A stretch of DNA of 64,000 nt from Ramlibacter sp. (GTDB taxonomy: Bacteria; Pseudomonadota; Gammaproteobacteria; Burkholderiales; Burkholderiaceae_C): the NCBI GenBank assembly GCA_029237735.1, contig JAQZBU010000002.1, positions 1 through 64,000 of the forward strand. The letters run 5' to 3'. Positions 7,474 through 15,351 of the stretch are shown here, piece by piece. Position 1 is the stretch's first letter. Every line of letters starts with the position of its first letter. The notes beneath the pieces are model-generated. The model worked only from the letters and a program-made list of their open reading frames with translations, was not told the DNA's origin and did no database searches. The position numbers were made by a program, and so were the translations under genes.

Positions 7474-8676
7474 ATGGAAGCACTAAAACAGGGCTCGGAC
7501 GCCTTGTTCATTCTCCTGGGCGGCATCATGGTGCTCGCCATGCACGCTGGTTTCGCGTTCCTGGAACTCGGCACCGTGCGCAAGAAGAACCAGGTCAACG
7601 CGCTGGTGAAGATCCTGGTGGACTTCTCGGTCTCCACCGTCGCGTACTTCGTGGTCGGATATGGCGTCGCTTATGGCACCAGCTTCTTCGTCGGCGCCGA
7701 GCAGCTGGCGGCGAAGAACGGCTACGACCTCGTGAAGTTCTTCTTCCTGCTCACGTTCGCCGCGGCCATCCCCGCGATCATCTCCGGGGGCATCGCCGAG
7801 CGGGCGCGTTTCTGGCCGCAGCTGATCGCCACTGCCGTCCTGGTCGGCTTCGTCTACCCGCTGTTCGAGGGCATCGCCTGGAACCAGGCCTTCGGCATCC
7901 AGGCCTGGATCAAGGCCGCCACCGGCGAAGAGTTCCATGACTTTGCCGGCTCGGTGGTCGTGCATGCGATGGGCGGCTGGCTGGCGCTGCCCGCGGTCAT
8001 CCTGCTGGGCGCGCGCAGCAACCGCTACCGCAAGGACGGCGCAATCTCCGCGCACCCGCCGTCGAACATACCGTTCCTCGCGCTGGGCGCCTGGATCCTC
8101 ACGGTGGGCTGGTTCGGCTTCAACGTGATGAGCGCGCAGACCATCGACAAAATCTCGGGCCTGGTCGCCGTCAACTCGCTGATGGCGATGGTGGGCGGCA
8201 CGCTCGCCGCCCTGGCATTGGGCCGCAACGATCCGGGCTTCGTGCACAACGGGCCGCTGGCGGGGCTGGTGGCCGTGTGCGCCGGCTCGGACCTGATGCA
8301 TCCCCTGGGCGCGCTCGGCGTCGGCGCGGTAGCCGGCGCGATGTTCGTGGTGATGTTCACGCTCACCCAGAACAAGTGGAAGATCGACGACGTGCTGGGC
8401 GTGTGGCCGCTGCACGGCCTGTGCGGCGCGTGGGGCGGCATCGCCGCCGGCATCTTCGGCAGCAAGGCGCTGGGCGGCTTGGGCGGGGTGAGCCTGGGGG
8501 CGCAATTGCTGGGCACGCTGCTGGGCGTGGCCTGGGCGCTCGTCGCGGGCTTCGCCGTCTACGGCACGATCAAGGCCTTCATGGGCCTGCGCCTTTCGCC
8601 CGAGGAAGAGCACGAAGGCGCCGACCTCGCGATCCACAAGATCGGCTCGACGCCGGAGCGCGAAGCGACCTGGTGA
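7474..8676 (+). CDS. amt: Ammonium transporter (Amt family)
   Basis: 400 residues, about 11 membrane segments. Amt signatures include GFAFLELGTVRKKNQ at the N-terminus, FHDFAGSVVVHAMGGWLALP with a pore histidine, and GVWPLHGLCGAWGGIAAG with the second conserved histidine near residue 310. It conducts NH4+/NH3 across the inner membrane. The ATG at 7474 follows AGAGGG; upstream in-frame codons lack homology. No glnK is adjacent, unlike in many genomes, so the PII partner must be encoded elsewhere. Confidence 0.95.
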   Translation: MEALKQGSDALFILLGGIMVLAMHAGFAFLELGTVRKKNQVNALVKILVDFSVSTVAYFVVGYGVAYGTSFFVGAEQLAAKNGYDLVKFFFLLTFAAAIPAIISGGIAERARFWPQLIATAVLVGFVYPLFEGIAWNQAFGIQAWIKAATGEEFHDFAGSVVVHAMGGWLALPAVILLGARSNRYRKDGAISAHPPSNIPFLALGAWILTVGWFGFNVMSAQTIDKISGLVAVNSLMAMVGGTLAALALGRNDPGFVHNGPLAGLVAVCAGSDLMHPLGALGVGAVAGAMFVVMFTLTQNKWKIDDVLGVWPLHGLCGAWGGIAAGIFGSKALGGLGGVSLGAQLLGTLLGVAWALVAGFAVYGTIKAFMGLRLSPEEEHEGADLAIHKIGSTPEREATW

Positions 8677-8744
8677 ACCGGATCGCGCGCGCATTCATGG
8701 GCCCATGAGTCGTATGCGATCATTTCGCCTTGGCAGATCGCACC

Positions 8745-9308
8745 ATGACCATCGAAAGCCAATTGGCCGAATACCGGGTGTACCTCCTGCGTTTCGCGCG
8801 GCTGCAGCTGCGCAATGACGCCTGGGCGGAAGACGCGGTGTCGGAGACGATGCTGGCCGCCCTTGCCAAGCCCCAGTCGTTCGGCAACCGCAGCCAGCTC
8901 AAGACCTGGCTCGTGGGCATCCTCAAGCACAAGGTGGTCGACATCCTGCGCCAGCGCCAGCGCGAGGTCAGCCTGGCGGACGACGAAGGCGACGGCAGCG
9001 AGGAGCTCGAGGCGCTGATGTTCAAGGCGGACGGCCACTACGCCAGCCAACCCGCCGACTGGGGCAACCCGGAACAAGACCTCAGTTCGCGCCAGTTCTT
9101 CGCCGTGCTGGAGGCCTGCGCCGAGAAGCTGCCGGCAGCGATGGGCCGCGTTTTCCTGATGCGCGAGTGGCTCGAAATGAGCAGTGAGGATATCTGTAAG
9201 GAACTCCAACTCACGCCGACGAACCTTTATGTCCAGCTGCACCGCGCACGCCTACGCCTGCGCGAATGCCTGGAACTCAACTGGTTTGAAAGCCGCGCCG
9301 CCCCATGA
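8745..9308 (+). CDS. RNA polymerase sigma factor, ECF (sigma70 family)
   Basis: 187 residues. Region 2 is visible as YLLRFARLQLRNDAWAEDAV and FKTWL-like SQLKTWLVGILKHKVVD (about residues 13-70). Region 4 is MREWLEMSSEDICKELQLTP with the helix-turn-helix TPTNLYVQLHRARLRLRECL near the C-terminus. A linker of roughly 40 residues separates them. The ATG at 8745 is chosen over a TTG five codons upstream. Its stop overlaps the start of a zinc-finger protein gene (ATGA), the classic arrangement of sigma and anti-sigma. Confidence 0.9.
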   Translation: MTIESQLAEYRVYLLRFARLQLRNDAWAEDAVSETMLAALAKPQSFGNRSQLKTWLVGILKHKVVDILRQRQREVSLADDEGDGSEELEALMFKADGHYASQPADWGNPEQDLSSRQFFAVLEACAEKLPAAMGRVFLMREWLEMSSEDICKELQLTPTNLYVQLHRARLRLRECLELNWFESRAAP

Positions 9309-9496
9309 TGCTGAAGCGTACCTGCAAGGAAGCCGCCGCGCTGCTCATCGCCAGGGAGGATCGGCCGTTACCCGCGCTCGAACGGGTAGCCTTGCGCCTG
9401 CACTTGGCCATCTGTGGGGCCTGCCCGCGCTTCGAGCGCCAGCTGTTGACCATGCGCAACGCTTTGGACCGCTGGCGCCATTACACGGACGAATAA
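9305..9496 (+). CDS. Putative zinc-finger anti-sigma factor (zf-HC2)
   Basis: 63 residues with the ZAS/zf-HC2 motif H-x3-C-x2-C in RLHLAICGACPRFERQL (about residues 30-45). It is very short, with no membrane segment, so it would be a soluble zinc-binding anti-sigma factor of the RsrA/ChrR type rather than a membrane one. It is translationally coupled to the ECF sigma gene by a 4-base overlap. Function is inferred from context and motif. Confidence 0.8.
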   Translation: MMLKRTCKEAAALLIAREDRPLPALERVALRLHLAICGACPRFERQLLTMRNALDRWRHYTDE

Positions 9497-9615
9497 AAGG
9501 CCATCGCGTACACCAAACTCCCTTATGCCCCATAATCGCGGGGTGTCGCGCAAAGCGTGGCACATGGTTTGCGGTGATTGGTCGGTTTCGCGTGGTTTGT
9601 TTCTAAGCGTTTTTC

Positions 9616-9658
9616 GGACTCCCATCGCTTCAGTAGCGTTTCTTTTCTCCAGGAGTCC
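9616..9658 (+). promoter_or_regulatory. Leader hairpin hiding the ribosome binding site of RRM gene 1
   Basis: GGACTCC (9616-9622) is perfectly complementary to GGAGTCC (9652-9658), which contains the Shine-Dalgarno AGGAG a few bases before the ATG at 9664. A nested CGCT/AGCG stem lies in the loop. Such a fold would block translation until opened, for example by cold- or protein-induced remodelling. The same stem recurs in the leader of the second copy. Confidence 0.6.
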
Positions 9659-9663
9659 TTCAA

Positions 9664-10050
9664 ATGGGCAACAAACTTTACGTGGGCAACCTGCCCTATT
9701 CTTACCGCGACAGTGACATGGAGCAGGCTTTCAGCCAGTACGGCACCGTGTCGAGCGCCAAGGTCATGATGGAACGTGACACCGGCCGCTCCAAGGGTTT
9801 CGGCTTCGTCGAAATGAGCACCGAGGCAGAAGCCAAGGCTGCCATTGAAGGCATGAACGGCCAGCAGATTGGCGGCCGTGGCCTCGTGGTCAACGAAGCC
9901 CGTCCGATGGAATCGCGTCCCCCGCGCACCGGCGGCTTCGGCGGCGGTGGTGGCGGCGGCTACGGTGGTGGTGGCGGCGGCGGCGGCGGTGAACGCCGCG
10001 GCGGCGGCGGCGGCTATGGCGGCGGCGGCGGTAGCCGCGGCGGTTACTGA
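9664..10050 (+). CDS. Glycine-rich RNA-binding protein (RRM), copy 1
   Basis: 128 residues. One RRM (residues 1-82) with RNP2 LYVGNLPY at residues 4-11 and RNP1 KGFGFVEM at about 41-48, then a short PPR-rich joint and a tail almost wholly of Gly with Tyr and Arg. The layout resembles cold-inducible glycine-rich RNA-binding proteins of bacteria and plants; it probably acts as an RNA chaperone in the cytoplasm. It is followed by an intrinsic terminator and by a paralogue of the same layout. Confidence 0.92.
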   Translation: MGNKLYVGNLPYSYRDSDMEQAFSQYGTVSSAKVMMERDTGRSKGFGFVEMSTEAEAKAAIEGMNGQQIGGRGLVVNEARPMESRPPRTGGFGGGGGGGYGGGGGGGGGERRGGGGGYGGGGGSRGGY

Positions 10051-10070
10051 GACCTCCTGCCAAATGCAGC

Positions 10071-10094
10071 AAAAGGGCCTACGGGCCCTTTTTT
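10071..10094 (+). terminator. Intrinsic terminator after RRM copy 1
   Basis: A-tract, GGGCC(T), short loop ACG, GGCCC and six T residues: AAAAGGGCC...GGGCCCTTTTTT. It lies about 20 bases after the stop codon and isolates the two RRM genes as separate transcripts. Confidence 0.85.
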
Positions 10095-10263
10095 CATGCC
10101 CGCCTGATTTAGGGTTTTTGCGGTCGACCGTGGCCTTGCGGGCGCTCCCCCGAAACGCAATATTTGTTCATAATGGAAAAGCGTGGCTTGGGAAGTACCA
10201 CGCAAGGATTGCGGTGTACAGGTCACTTTTCGCGTCGCTCATGTTTCAGTTGAATGCGTTTTC

Positions 10264-10304
10264 GGGACTCCATCGCTTAGGTCATACGTCTTTTTAGGAG
10301 TCCC
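10264..10304 (+). promoter_or_regulatory. Leader hairpin hiding the ribosome binding site of RRM gene 2
   Basis: GGGACTCC (10264-10271) pairs perfectly over eight bases with GGAGTCCC (10297-10304), which contains the AGGAG preceding the ATG at 10310. The stem is conserved and one base pair longer than in copy 1, while the loop sequences differ, which suggests that the pairing itself is being kept. Confidence 0.62.
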
Positions 10305-10309
10305 AATCG

Positions 10310-10816
10310 ATGGGCAACAAACTCTACGTCGGCAACCTGCCGTATTCCGTGCGCGACAGCGATCTCGAACAAGCGTTCAGCCAGTTCGGCTCCGTCACCA
10401 GCGCCAAGGTGATGATGGAACGCGACACCGGCCGCTCCAAGGGCTTCGGCTTCGTGGAAATGGGCAGTGACGCCGAGGCGCAGGCCGCGATCAATGGCAT
10501 GAACGGCCAGCCCCTGGGCGGCCGCAGCGTCGTCGTCAACGAAGCCCGCCCGATGGAATCGCGTCCCCCGCGTTCTGGCGGTTCTGGCGGTTATGGCGGC
10601 GGTGGCGGTGGTTACGGCGGCGGCGGTGGCGGCTATGGTGGCGGTGGCGGCGGCTACGGCGGTGGTGGATCCGGCGGTGGCGGCGGCCGTCGCGAAGGCG
10701 GTGGCGGCTACGGCGGCCGTGGCGGCGGCGGTGGTGGTGGGGACGGTGGCTTTCGAAGCCCCTACGGCTCGGGCCCGCGCGGCGGCGGTGGCGGCGGCAA
10801 CCGCGGCGGGTACTGA
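10310..10816 (+). CDS. Glycine-rich RNA-binding protein (RRM), copy 2
   Basis: 168 residues, paralogous to the neighbour at 9664. RRM at residues 1-82 (LYVGNLPY, KGFGFVEM), the same PMESRPPR joint, then a longer tail of GGYGGGGG-type repeats with a few charged residues (GGRREGGGG) and a short RSPYGSG break. The two RRMs are nearly the same, the tails differ in length, as expected from a tandem duplication followed by repeat slippage. Likely an RNA chaperone; the tail is a candidate for condensate-type behaviour. Confidence 0.92.
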   Translation: MGNKLYVGNLPYSVRDSDLEQAFSQFGSVTSAKVMMERDTGRSKGFGFVEMGSDAEAQAAINGMNGQPLGGRSVVVNEARPMESRPPRSGGSGGYGGGGGGYGGGGGGYGGGGGGYGGGGSGGGGGRREGGGGYGGRGGGGGGGDGGFRSPYGSGPRGGGGGGNRGGY

Positions 10817-10842
10817 TCCCGCACCGCTCGAATCGAATGCAA

Positions 10843-10872
10843 GGCCCCTCGGCTTCCCGAGGGGCTTTTTTC
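10843..10872 (+). terminator. Intrinsic terminator after RRM copy 2
   Basis: GCCCCTCGG, loop CTTC, CCGAGGGGC, followed by TTTTTT. A nine-base GC-rich stem plus a U-tract. It ends just before the convergent MBL-fold gene. Confidence 0.88.
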
Positions 10873-10875
10873 TTG

Positions 10876-11592
10876 TCAGGCCAACGCCTGTCCGAGGCTG
10901 CGCAGCATACTGGCACCATTGCCTTTCCAGGCGCTGCCATGCATGCAGGCCAGCACCGTCGGCTCCAGCTTCGCCAGCTTGTCGATCATCGAGGCCGCAT
11001 CGCGCGTGTGCGAAAAATAGTCCTGCTGGCGCCGGAATGCTTCGCTGGGGCCCAGGATGTCGTCGCTGACGATCGCCTTCTCCCCCATGCCGGGCTGCGT
11101 GAACAGGTCGCCGCAAAACAGGGTCTGCGTGGTCTGGTCGAAAAGGTAGCCGCACTCCCAGCCATGCGGCAAGTGGGGTGTCGACTGCCACACCAGCTTG
11201 TGACGGCCCAGGTCGAGTACATCGCCGTCCTCCATGCCGATCGGCTCCACGTCAACCAGGTCTCTCACCGAGACATCGGCGGCCACCCGACTGCACACGG
11301 GCTGGGCCTGGGGCGCGCGCGCGAGGAAGTCCGGCAGGCTGCCGCATTCATCGGATTCGACATGCGAGAACGCGATATACCGCAGCTTTGACACCGGCAT
11401 CACCTTCTCGATCTGTTCGCAGATTTGCTGGAAGAGCTTGCGCGGGCCAGTGTGGAAGAGCAGGGGCTTGTCGTCCATCACCAGATACTGGTTGAACGAG
11501 AAACCCCCAGGAAACACCTCTGGAGGCAGTGGGACGCTGATGCGGTAAGTGTCGGGGGCGATCGCCGTGATCGAGGCTTGCGGTGCATTCAT
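10876..11592 (-). CDS. MBL-fold metallohydrolase, oxygen-binding diiron (ODP) type
   Basis: 238 residues of metallo-beta-lactamase fold. The metal site reads FSHVESDECG, i.e. H-x-E-x-D-E instead of the hydrolytic HxHxDH, then TPHLPHGWE, LFCGDLF and ACMHGS. The H-x-E-x-D-E variant is characteristic of flavo-diiron and ODP-type proteins, which bind two irons and react with or sense oxygen. There is no flavodoxin domain, so it is a stand-alone diiron MBL protein. Its ATG overlaps the stop of the upstream TetR gene (ATGA), suggesting control by that regulator. Confidence 0.88.
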   Translation of the reverse strand: MNAPQASITAIAPDTYRISVPLPPEVFPGGFSFNQYLVMDDKPLLFHTGPRKLFQQICEQIEKVMPVSKLRYIAFSHVESDECGSLPDFLARAPQAQPVCSRVAADVSVRDLVDVEPIGMEDGDVLDLGRHKLVWQSTPHLPHGWECGYLFDQTTQTLFCGDLFTQPGMGEKAIVSDDILGPSEAFRRQQDYFSHTRDAASMIDKLAKLEPTVLACMHGSAWKGNGASMLRSLGQALA

Positions 11593-12221
11593 GGGAGGCT
11601 CCTTTGGTTCGGACGCAGTGGGGGGGTCGTGGGCTGCGGTCCGGTAACAGCCAGCACGAGCGAAAGAAGGTGGGCGCGCACGGTCTGGCGCGACAGGCCG
11701 TGGCCGCGCACGAGGCGGTGCCACAGCTCGAAATCCAGCAGCGACTCCCACACTGCGGCGATCTCGTGGTGCGGTCCTTCGACACCATGCCGCGCCATGA
11801 GCGCCTCGCATAGCTGGACCATCCGCACGCGTTGCTGCTCGGCGTTCTCGGCAACCACCGGAATCCGGTTCGCCTCGCGCCATGACTTCCACGGCTCGAA
11901 ATAGGCGTGCAGGCGGTCCGCCGCATCGACCAGCACCTGCGCGGCTGTACGCAGTTCGGACGCGGCCAGGATCTCATCGGTGGGGAACGCCGGGGCGTGC
12001 GCGGTCACGTGGCCGGAGCAGGCCCGCACCAACTGGCCCAGGTCGGGGAAATGCTTGTACATCGTCGGCAGGGAGACCCCTGCGGCTTGGGCAATCTCGG
12101 CGTAACTGGTGGCCAGGACACCTCGTTCGGCATGCAGCCGCGCCGCCGACTCAGCGATGCGCTGCTTGAGCTGCTCCTGCTGCTGTTGCCGTGTCTCGTT
12201 GTTGTAAGCCCGGGGTGCCAT
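11589..12221 (-). CDS. TetR/AcrR-family transcriptional regulator
   Basis: 210 residues. N-terminal TetR helix-turn-helix at about residues 20-65 (SAARLHAERGVLATSYAEIA, then AAGVSLPTMYKHFPDLGQLV). The C-terminal ligand domain shows no recognisable specificity. Translationally coupled to the MBL-fold diiron gene downstream and preceded by a striking A/T-only inverted repeat, so probably an autoregulated repressor of the two-gene unit. Confidence 0.9.
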   Translation of the reverse strand: MAPRAYNNETRQQQQEQLKQRIAESAARLHAERGVLATSYAEIAQAAGVSLPTMYKHFPDLGQLVRACSGHVTAHAPAFPTDEILAASELRTAAQVLVDAADRLHAYFEPWKSWREANRIPVVAENAEQQRVRMVQLCEALMARHGVEGPHHEIAAVWESLLDFELWHRLVRGHGLSRQTVRAHLLSLVLAVTGPQPTTPPLRPNQRSLP

Positions 12222-12237
12222 GCGTCGTCCTTGCTTT

Positions 12238-12271
12238 AATTAATTTAATTTTAATTCTAATTAAATTAATT
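12238..12271. promoter_or_regulatory. A/T-only 13-base inverted repeat, likely TetR operator
   Basis: AATTAATTTAATT (12238-12250) and its exact complement AATTAAATTAATT (12259-12271) are separated by 8 bases. Only one G/C occurs in the 34 bases, in an otherwise GC-rich chromosome. It starts 17 bases upstream of the tetR start codon and probably overlaps its promoter. Confidence 0.65.
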
Positions 12272-12324
12272 GCAAGTCGGGAGCTGGTATCCCGCACGAG
12301 CGACCTACTTGTCTTGACGCTAGC

Positions 12325-13116
12325 TCAGCCGGCGGTTTTTCGGTGCTTACGCGGCCGACCGGCCAGCACCCTGTCAAACAGGGGGTTGGGCAGGATGCGC
12401 AGCAACTTCGCTACCACTCCCATCTGCCACGGAATGACACGATAGCTGGCGCCCACTTCAATTGCCTCGAAGGCGCGATCGGCGAACTCCTGCGGCTTCA
12501 TCAGGAACGGCATCGAGTATCGGTTTTGGCGCGTGAGCGGCGTGTCGATATAGCCCGGGCAGATCGTGACGACCTTCACGCCGCTCGCGCGCAACTCGCC
12601 GCGCAAGCTCTCGCAATAGCTGATCACCGCGGCCTTGCTGGCGCAGTAAGCGCCATGCCCGGGCAAGCCGCGGATACCCGCGACGCTCGCGATGCCCACC
12701 AGCGCCCCCGAGCCGCGCTTGCCCATCGCGGAGACAAAGGGATGAAACGTCGCTGCCAGGCCCACGTTGTTGGTGGCGAACGTATGCGCAATCACGTCGA
12801 TGTCCTCGCGCGCTGCCGTGTCCACACCGATGCTGATGCCGGCATTGGCGATGACCGCGTCGGGTACGCCCTGCCGCTCCAGGCAGGCCTGCCCTGCCGC
12901 CACGATGCTGTCCGCGTCGGCGACGTCGGCGCGATAGATCGCGTAGCGGTCGGCCGCGATGCCCTGCGCGCTGGCCCAGGACTCGATCTCACCCGTGCGA
13001 CGCGCAGCCAGCGCCAGCCGCCAGCCCGCCTGGTGGTAGCGCCAGGCAAGGGCCTGGCCGATGCCGCTGGACGCGCCCGTGATGAAGACCAGCATGCCCA
13101 TGGGTCGGCGGGTCAT
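12325..13116 (-). CDS. SDR-family oxidoreductase
   Basis: 263 residues with a classical short-chain dehydrogenase Rossmann fold. NAD(P) site TGASSGIGQALA at about residues 13-24, NAG motif IANAGIS near residue 90, catalytic Ser in GIASVAG and the YxxxK pair in YCASKAA. The substrate is unknown. Its start overlaps the lptC stop by four bases (ATGA), so it is the last gene of the kdsD-kdsC-lptC operon, where lptA would often be found. Confidence 0.92.
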   Translation of the reverse strand: MTRRPMGMLVFITGASSGIGQALAWRYHQAGWRLALAARRTGEIESWASAQGIAADRYAIYRADVADADSIVAAGQACLERQGVPDAVIANAGISIGVDTAAREDIDVIAHTFATNNVGLAATFHPFVSAMGKRGSGALVGIASVAGIRGLPGHGAYCASKAAVISYCESLRGELRASGVKVVTICPGYIDTPLTRQNRYSMPFLMKPQEFADRAFEAIEVGASYRVIPWQMGVVAKLLRILPNPLFDRVLAGRPRKHRKTAG

Positions 13117-13763
13117 TGCCCCGCGCGCGGGTTCAGCACGCCATGCACCCGGCCGCGCAACTCCAGCACCTGGTCGATGTTGTCGTAGTCGAGATTTTCG
13201 GCGGTGAACCGGTCGTTGCCGCGGATCAATTCGACCGGCTTGTTCGACTTGACGCGCTCGGTGTTCACGAATGCATGCAGGAACTCGCCCCGGAACTCCA
13301 GCCGCGGCCGCGCGTGGCCCTGCGCGTCGGTGGCGTCGCGCGTCACTACCGCGTTGCCGAACAGCTGGACCTCGGAGCCGTCACCGTTGGACAGCGCGCG
13401 GTTCGCGGTCGCCACCGTCAGCTCGCCGCGGGCGTTGAACGAGCGGATGCGCGGCTGGTCGATCTCCAGTGTGTCGGTGTCGGGGTAATGGCGCGCCTCG
13501 GCGCCGTACACCTCGCTCTTGATGCGGCCGGTTGCGTCGAAAGTCTTGACCGAGAATCCGCGCATGAAATAGTCCGGGTCATGCGTCGCCGGGCGTTGCG
13601 CCTCGGGCGCACCGAGCGTGGGCGTATTGCGGGCCAGCCAGTAGGTGCCCATCGCCATCAGCCCCATCAGCATGATCGGCAGGTACACCGTCAGCCGCTC
13701 CCACGCCGCCCGCACAAGCATCCAGGGGCTGGCGGGGGCCGACCGTCGGGCGGCGGCGCTCAC
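13113..13763 (-). CDS. lptC: LPS export ABC transporter periplasmic protein LptC
   Basis: 216 residues from a GTG (13761-13763) that overlaps the kdsC stop. One N-terminal membrane anchor (about residues 23-43, YLPIMLMGLMAMGTYWLA), then a periplasmic beta-jellyroll with the LptC-typical DYFMRGFSVKTFDATGRIKS and a C-terminal DNIDQVLELRGRV. It links the LptBFG transporter to periplasmic LptA during lipopolysaccharide export. lptA and lptB are not adjacent here. Confidence 0.92.
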   Translation of the reverse strand: MSAAARRSAPASPWMLVRAAWERLTVYLPIMLMGLMAMGTYWLARNTPTLGAPEAQRPATHDPDYFMRGFSVKTFDATGRIKSEVYGAEARHYPDTDTLEIDQPRIRSFNARGELTVATANRALSNGDGSEVQLFGNAVVTRDATDAQGHARPRLEFRGEFLHAFVNTERVKSNKPVELIRGNDRFTAENLDYDNIDQVLELRGRVHGVLNPRAGQ

Positions 13764-14302
13764 TCGTAGGTTTCCAGCAATTCGCCGTAACGGCCCGAGG
13801 CCATCAACAGCACATCGCAGAACTCACGCGCCGCGCCATGGCCCCCCGCCGCATGGGTCACATGATGCACAGCCGCTCTCACTTCGGAATGGGCGTTGGC
13901 CGGCGCGCCCGAAAAAGCGCAGCGGCGCAGCACCGGCAGGTCGGGCCAATCGTCGCCAATGGCAGCAGCCTGGGCCCAGCCGGCGCCAAGCGCCTCGAGC
14001 GTCTTCTCGGCGGCGGGCAGCTTGTTTTCGGTTCCGTAGTGGACGTGGGTGATACCAAGCGCCTCCATCCGCCCGCGTAGCGGCCTGGAATCGCGCCCTG
14101 TGATCACAGCAGGCGTGATGCCGGCTTTCTGCAGGAGCTTCAGGCCCAGGCCGTCCAGGATATGGAAGCGCTTGAGCGTTTCGCCGTGCTCGGACAGGTA
14201 AATGCCGCCATCGGTCAGCACCCCGTCGACGTCGAAGAACGCCACGCGCACCCCCTGCGCCGCCAGCAGCAGCTCGGGCGGGAAGGACAAGACGGGGCCC
14301 AT
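13760..14302 (-). CDS. kdsC: 3-deoxy-D-manno-octulosonate 8-phosphate phosphatase KdsC
   Basis: 180 residues, a small HAD phosphatase. Motif I FFDVDGVLTDGGIY at about residues 22-35 has the nucleophile and acid aspartates; AVITGRDS is motif II and AAIGDDWPDLPVL motif IV. The subfamily hydrolyses Kdo-8-phosphate to Kdo in LPS inner-core synthesis. It overlaps kdsD by one base upstream and lptC by four downstream, giving a tight Kdo operon. Confidence 0.95.
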   Translation of the reverse strand: MGPVLSFPPELLLAAQGVRVAFFDVDGVLTDGGIYLSEHGETLKRFHILDGLGLKLLQKAGITPAVITGRDSRPLRGRMEALGITHVHYGTENKLPAAEKTLEALGAGWAQAAAIGDDWPDLPVLRRCAFSGAPANAHSEVRAAVHHVTHAAGGHGAAREFCDVLLMASGRYGELLETYE

Positions 14303-15303
14303 CAGATGACTTTAGCCCGCATCAGGTCGTTGCTGTTGACCGCGCCGCAGAGCTTGCCCTTCTCGTCGATCACCAGCACGCTGGTGATGCGGTACTGTTC
14401 CATCAGTTCGGCCGCCTCTACGGCCAGTGCGTCGCGCCGGATGGTGCGCGGCCGCGGGTGCATGACCTCGCGCGCCGTGAGGCCGCGCAGGTCCATGCCC
14501 TTCTCGATCAGGCGGCGCAGGTCGCCGTCGGTGAAGATCCCCAGCACCCGCCCCTCTGCGTCGGCGACGGCCGAGGCGCCCAGGCCCTTCGCGCTCATTT
14601 CGCGCATCAGGTCGCTGAAGGAAGTGTCCGGGCCGACCCGCGGCACCGCGTCGCCGGTGCGCATGACATCGCCCAGGTGCGTGAGCAGTTTACGGCCCAG
14701 GGCGCCGCCGGGATGCGAGCGGGCGAAGTCCTCGGACCTGAAGCCACGCGCGTCGAGCAGGGCCACCGCCAGCGCATCGCCCAGCGCCAGCTGCGCCGTG
14801 GTGCTGGCCGTGGGAGCGAGATTCAGCGGGCAGGCTTCCTTCTCGACGCCGCTGTCCAGCACGATGTCGGCGTGGCGTGCCAGCGTGGAGTCAAGCCCGC
14901 CGGTCATGGCGACCAGTGGAACGCCCAGCCGCTTGAGCACGGGCAGGATGACGGTGATCTCTTCGCTCTCACCACCGTTGGAGATGGCGAGCACCATATC
15001 CACCGACTTGATCATTCCCAGGTCGCCATGGCTGGCCTCCGCGGGGTGCACGAACATGGCGGGGGTGCCTGTGGACGCCAGTGTCGCGGCGATCTTGCGG
15101 CCGATATGGCCGCTCTTGCCCATACCCATCACCACCACGCGGCCACGCACCCCAAGCATCTCATGTACCGCGCGCGCGAAGGCCTCGCCGGTGCGCGCCT
15201 TCAGGCCCCCGATAGCGGCCGCCTCGATGTCGAACGTTTCCTGCGCAAGGCGCAGCGCACGCGCCGCGTCGAATGTGCTGTCCTGAGCTTGCCGGGCGAC
15301 CAT
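14302..15303 (-). CDS. kdsD: D-arabinose 5-phosphate isomerase, KdsD/KpsF family
   Basis: 333 residues. A SIS domain (about residues 35-180: VVMGMGKSGHIGRKIAATLA, HPAEASHGDLGMI, ISNGGESEEI) is followed by two CBS repeats (about 210-330). It makes arabinose 5-phosphate, the precursor of Kdo. It is first in the minus-strand Kdo/LPS operon and divergent from the Kef-type antiporter gene; the 48-base gap must hold both promoters. Confidence 0.95.
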   Translation of the reverse strand: MVARQAQDSTFDAARALRLAQETFDIEAAAIGGLKARTGEAFARAVHEMLGVRGRVVVMGMGKSGHIGRKIAATLASTGTPAMFVHPAEASHGDLGMIKSVDMVLAISNGGESEEITVILPVLKRLGVPLVAMTGGLDSTLARHADIVLDSGVEKEACPLNLAPTASTTAQLALGDALAVALLDARGFRSEDFARSHPGGALGRKLLTHLGDVMRTGDAVPRVGPDTSFSDLMREMSAKGLGASAVADAEGRVLGIFTDGDLRRLIEKGMDLRGLTAREVMHPRPRTIRRDALAVEAAELMEQYRITSVLVIDEKGKLCGAVNSNDLMRAKVI

Positions 15304-15351
15304 GGCGCGATTCTATAGAGGCCCGTCACGCAGCCTTGGTAGCATGCAGGA

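Noticed and set aside
8690-8712. CATGGGCCCATG palindrome after amt as a terminator
   Set aside because: No T-tract follows and the stem is short; probably chance.
9950-10815. GGC-rich tandem repeats as a CRISPR or minisatellite
   Set aside because: They encode the glycine-rich tails of two RRM proteins; there are no regular spacers.
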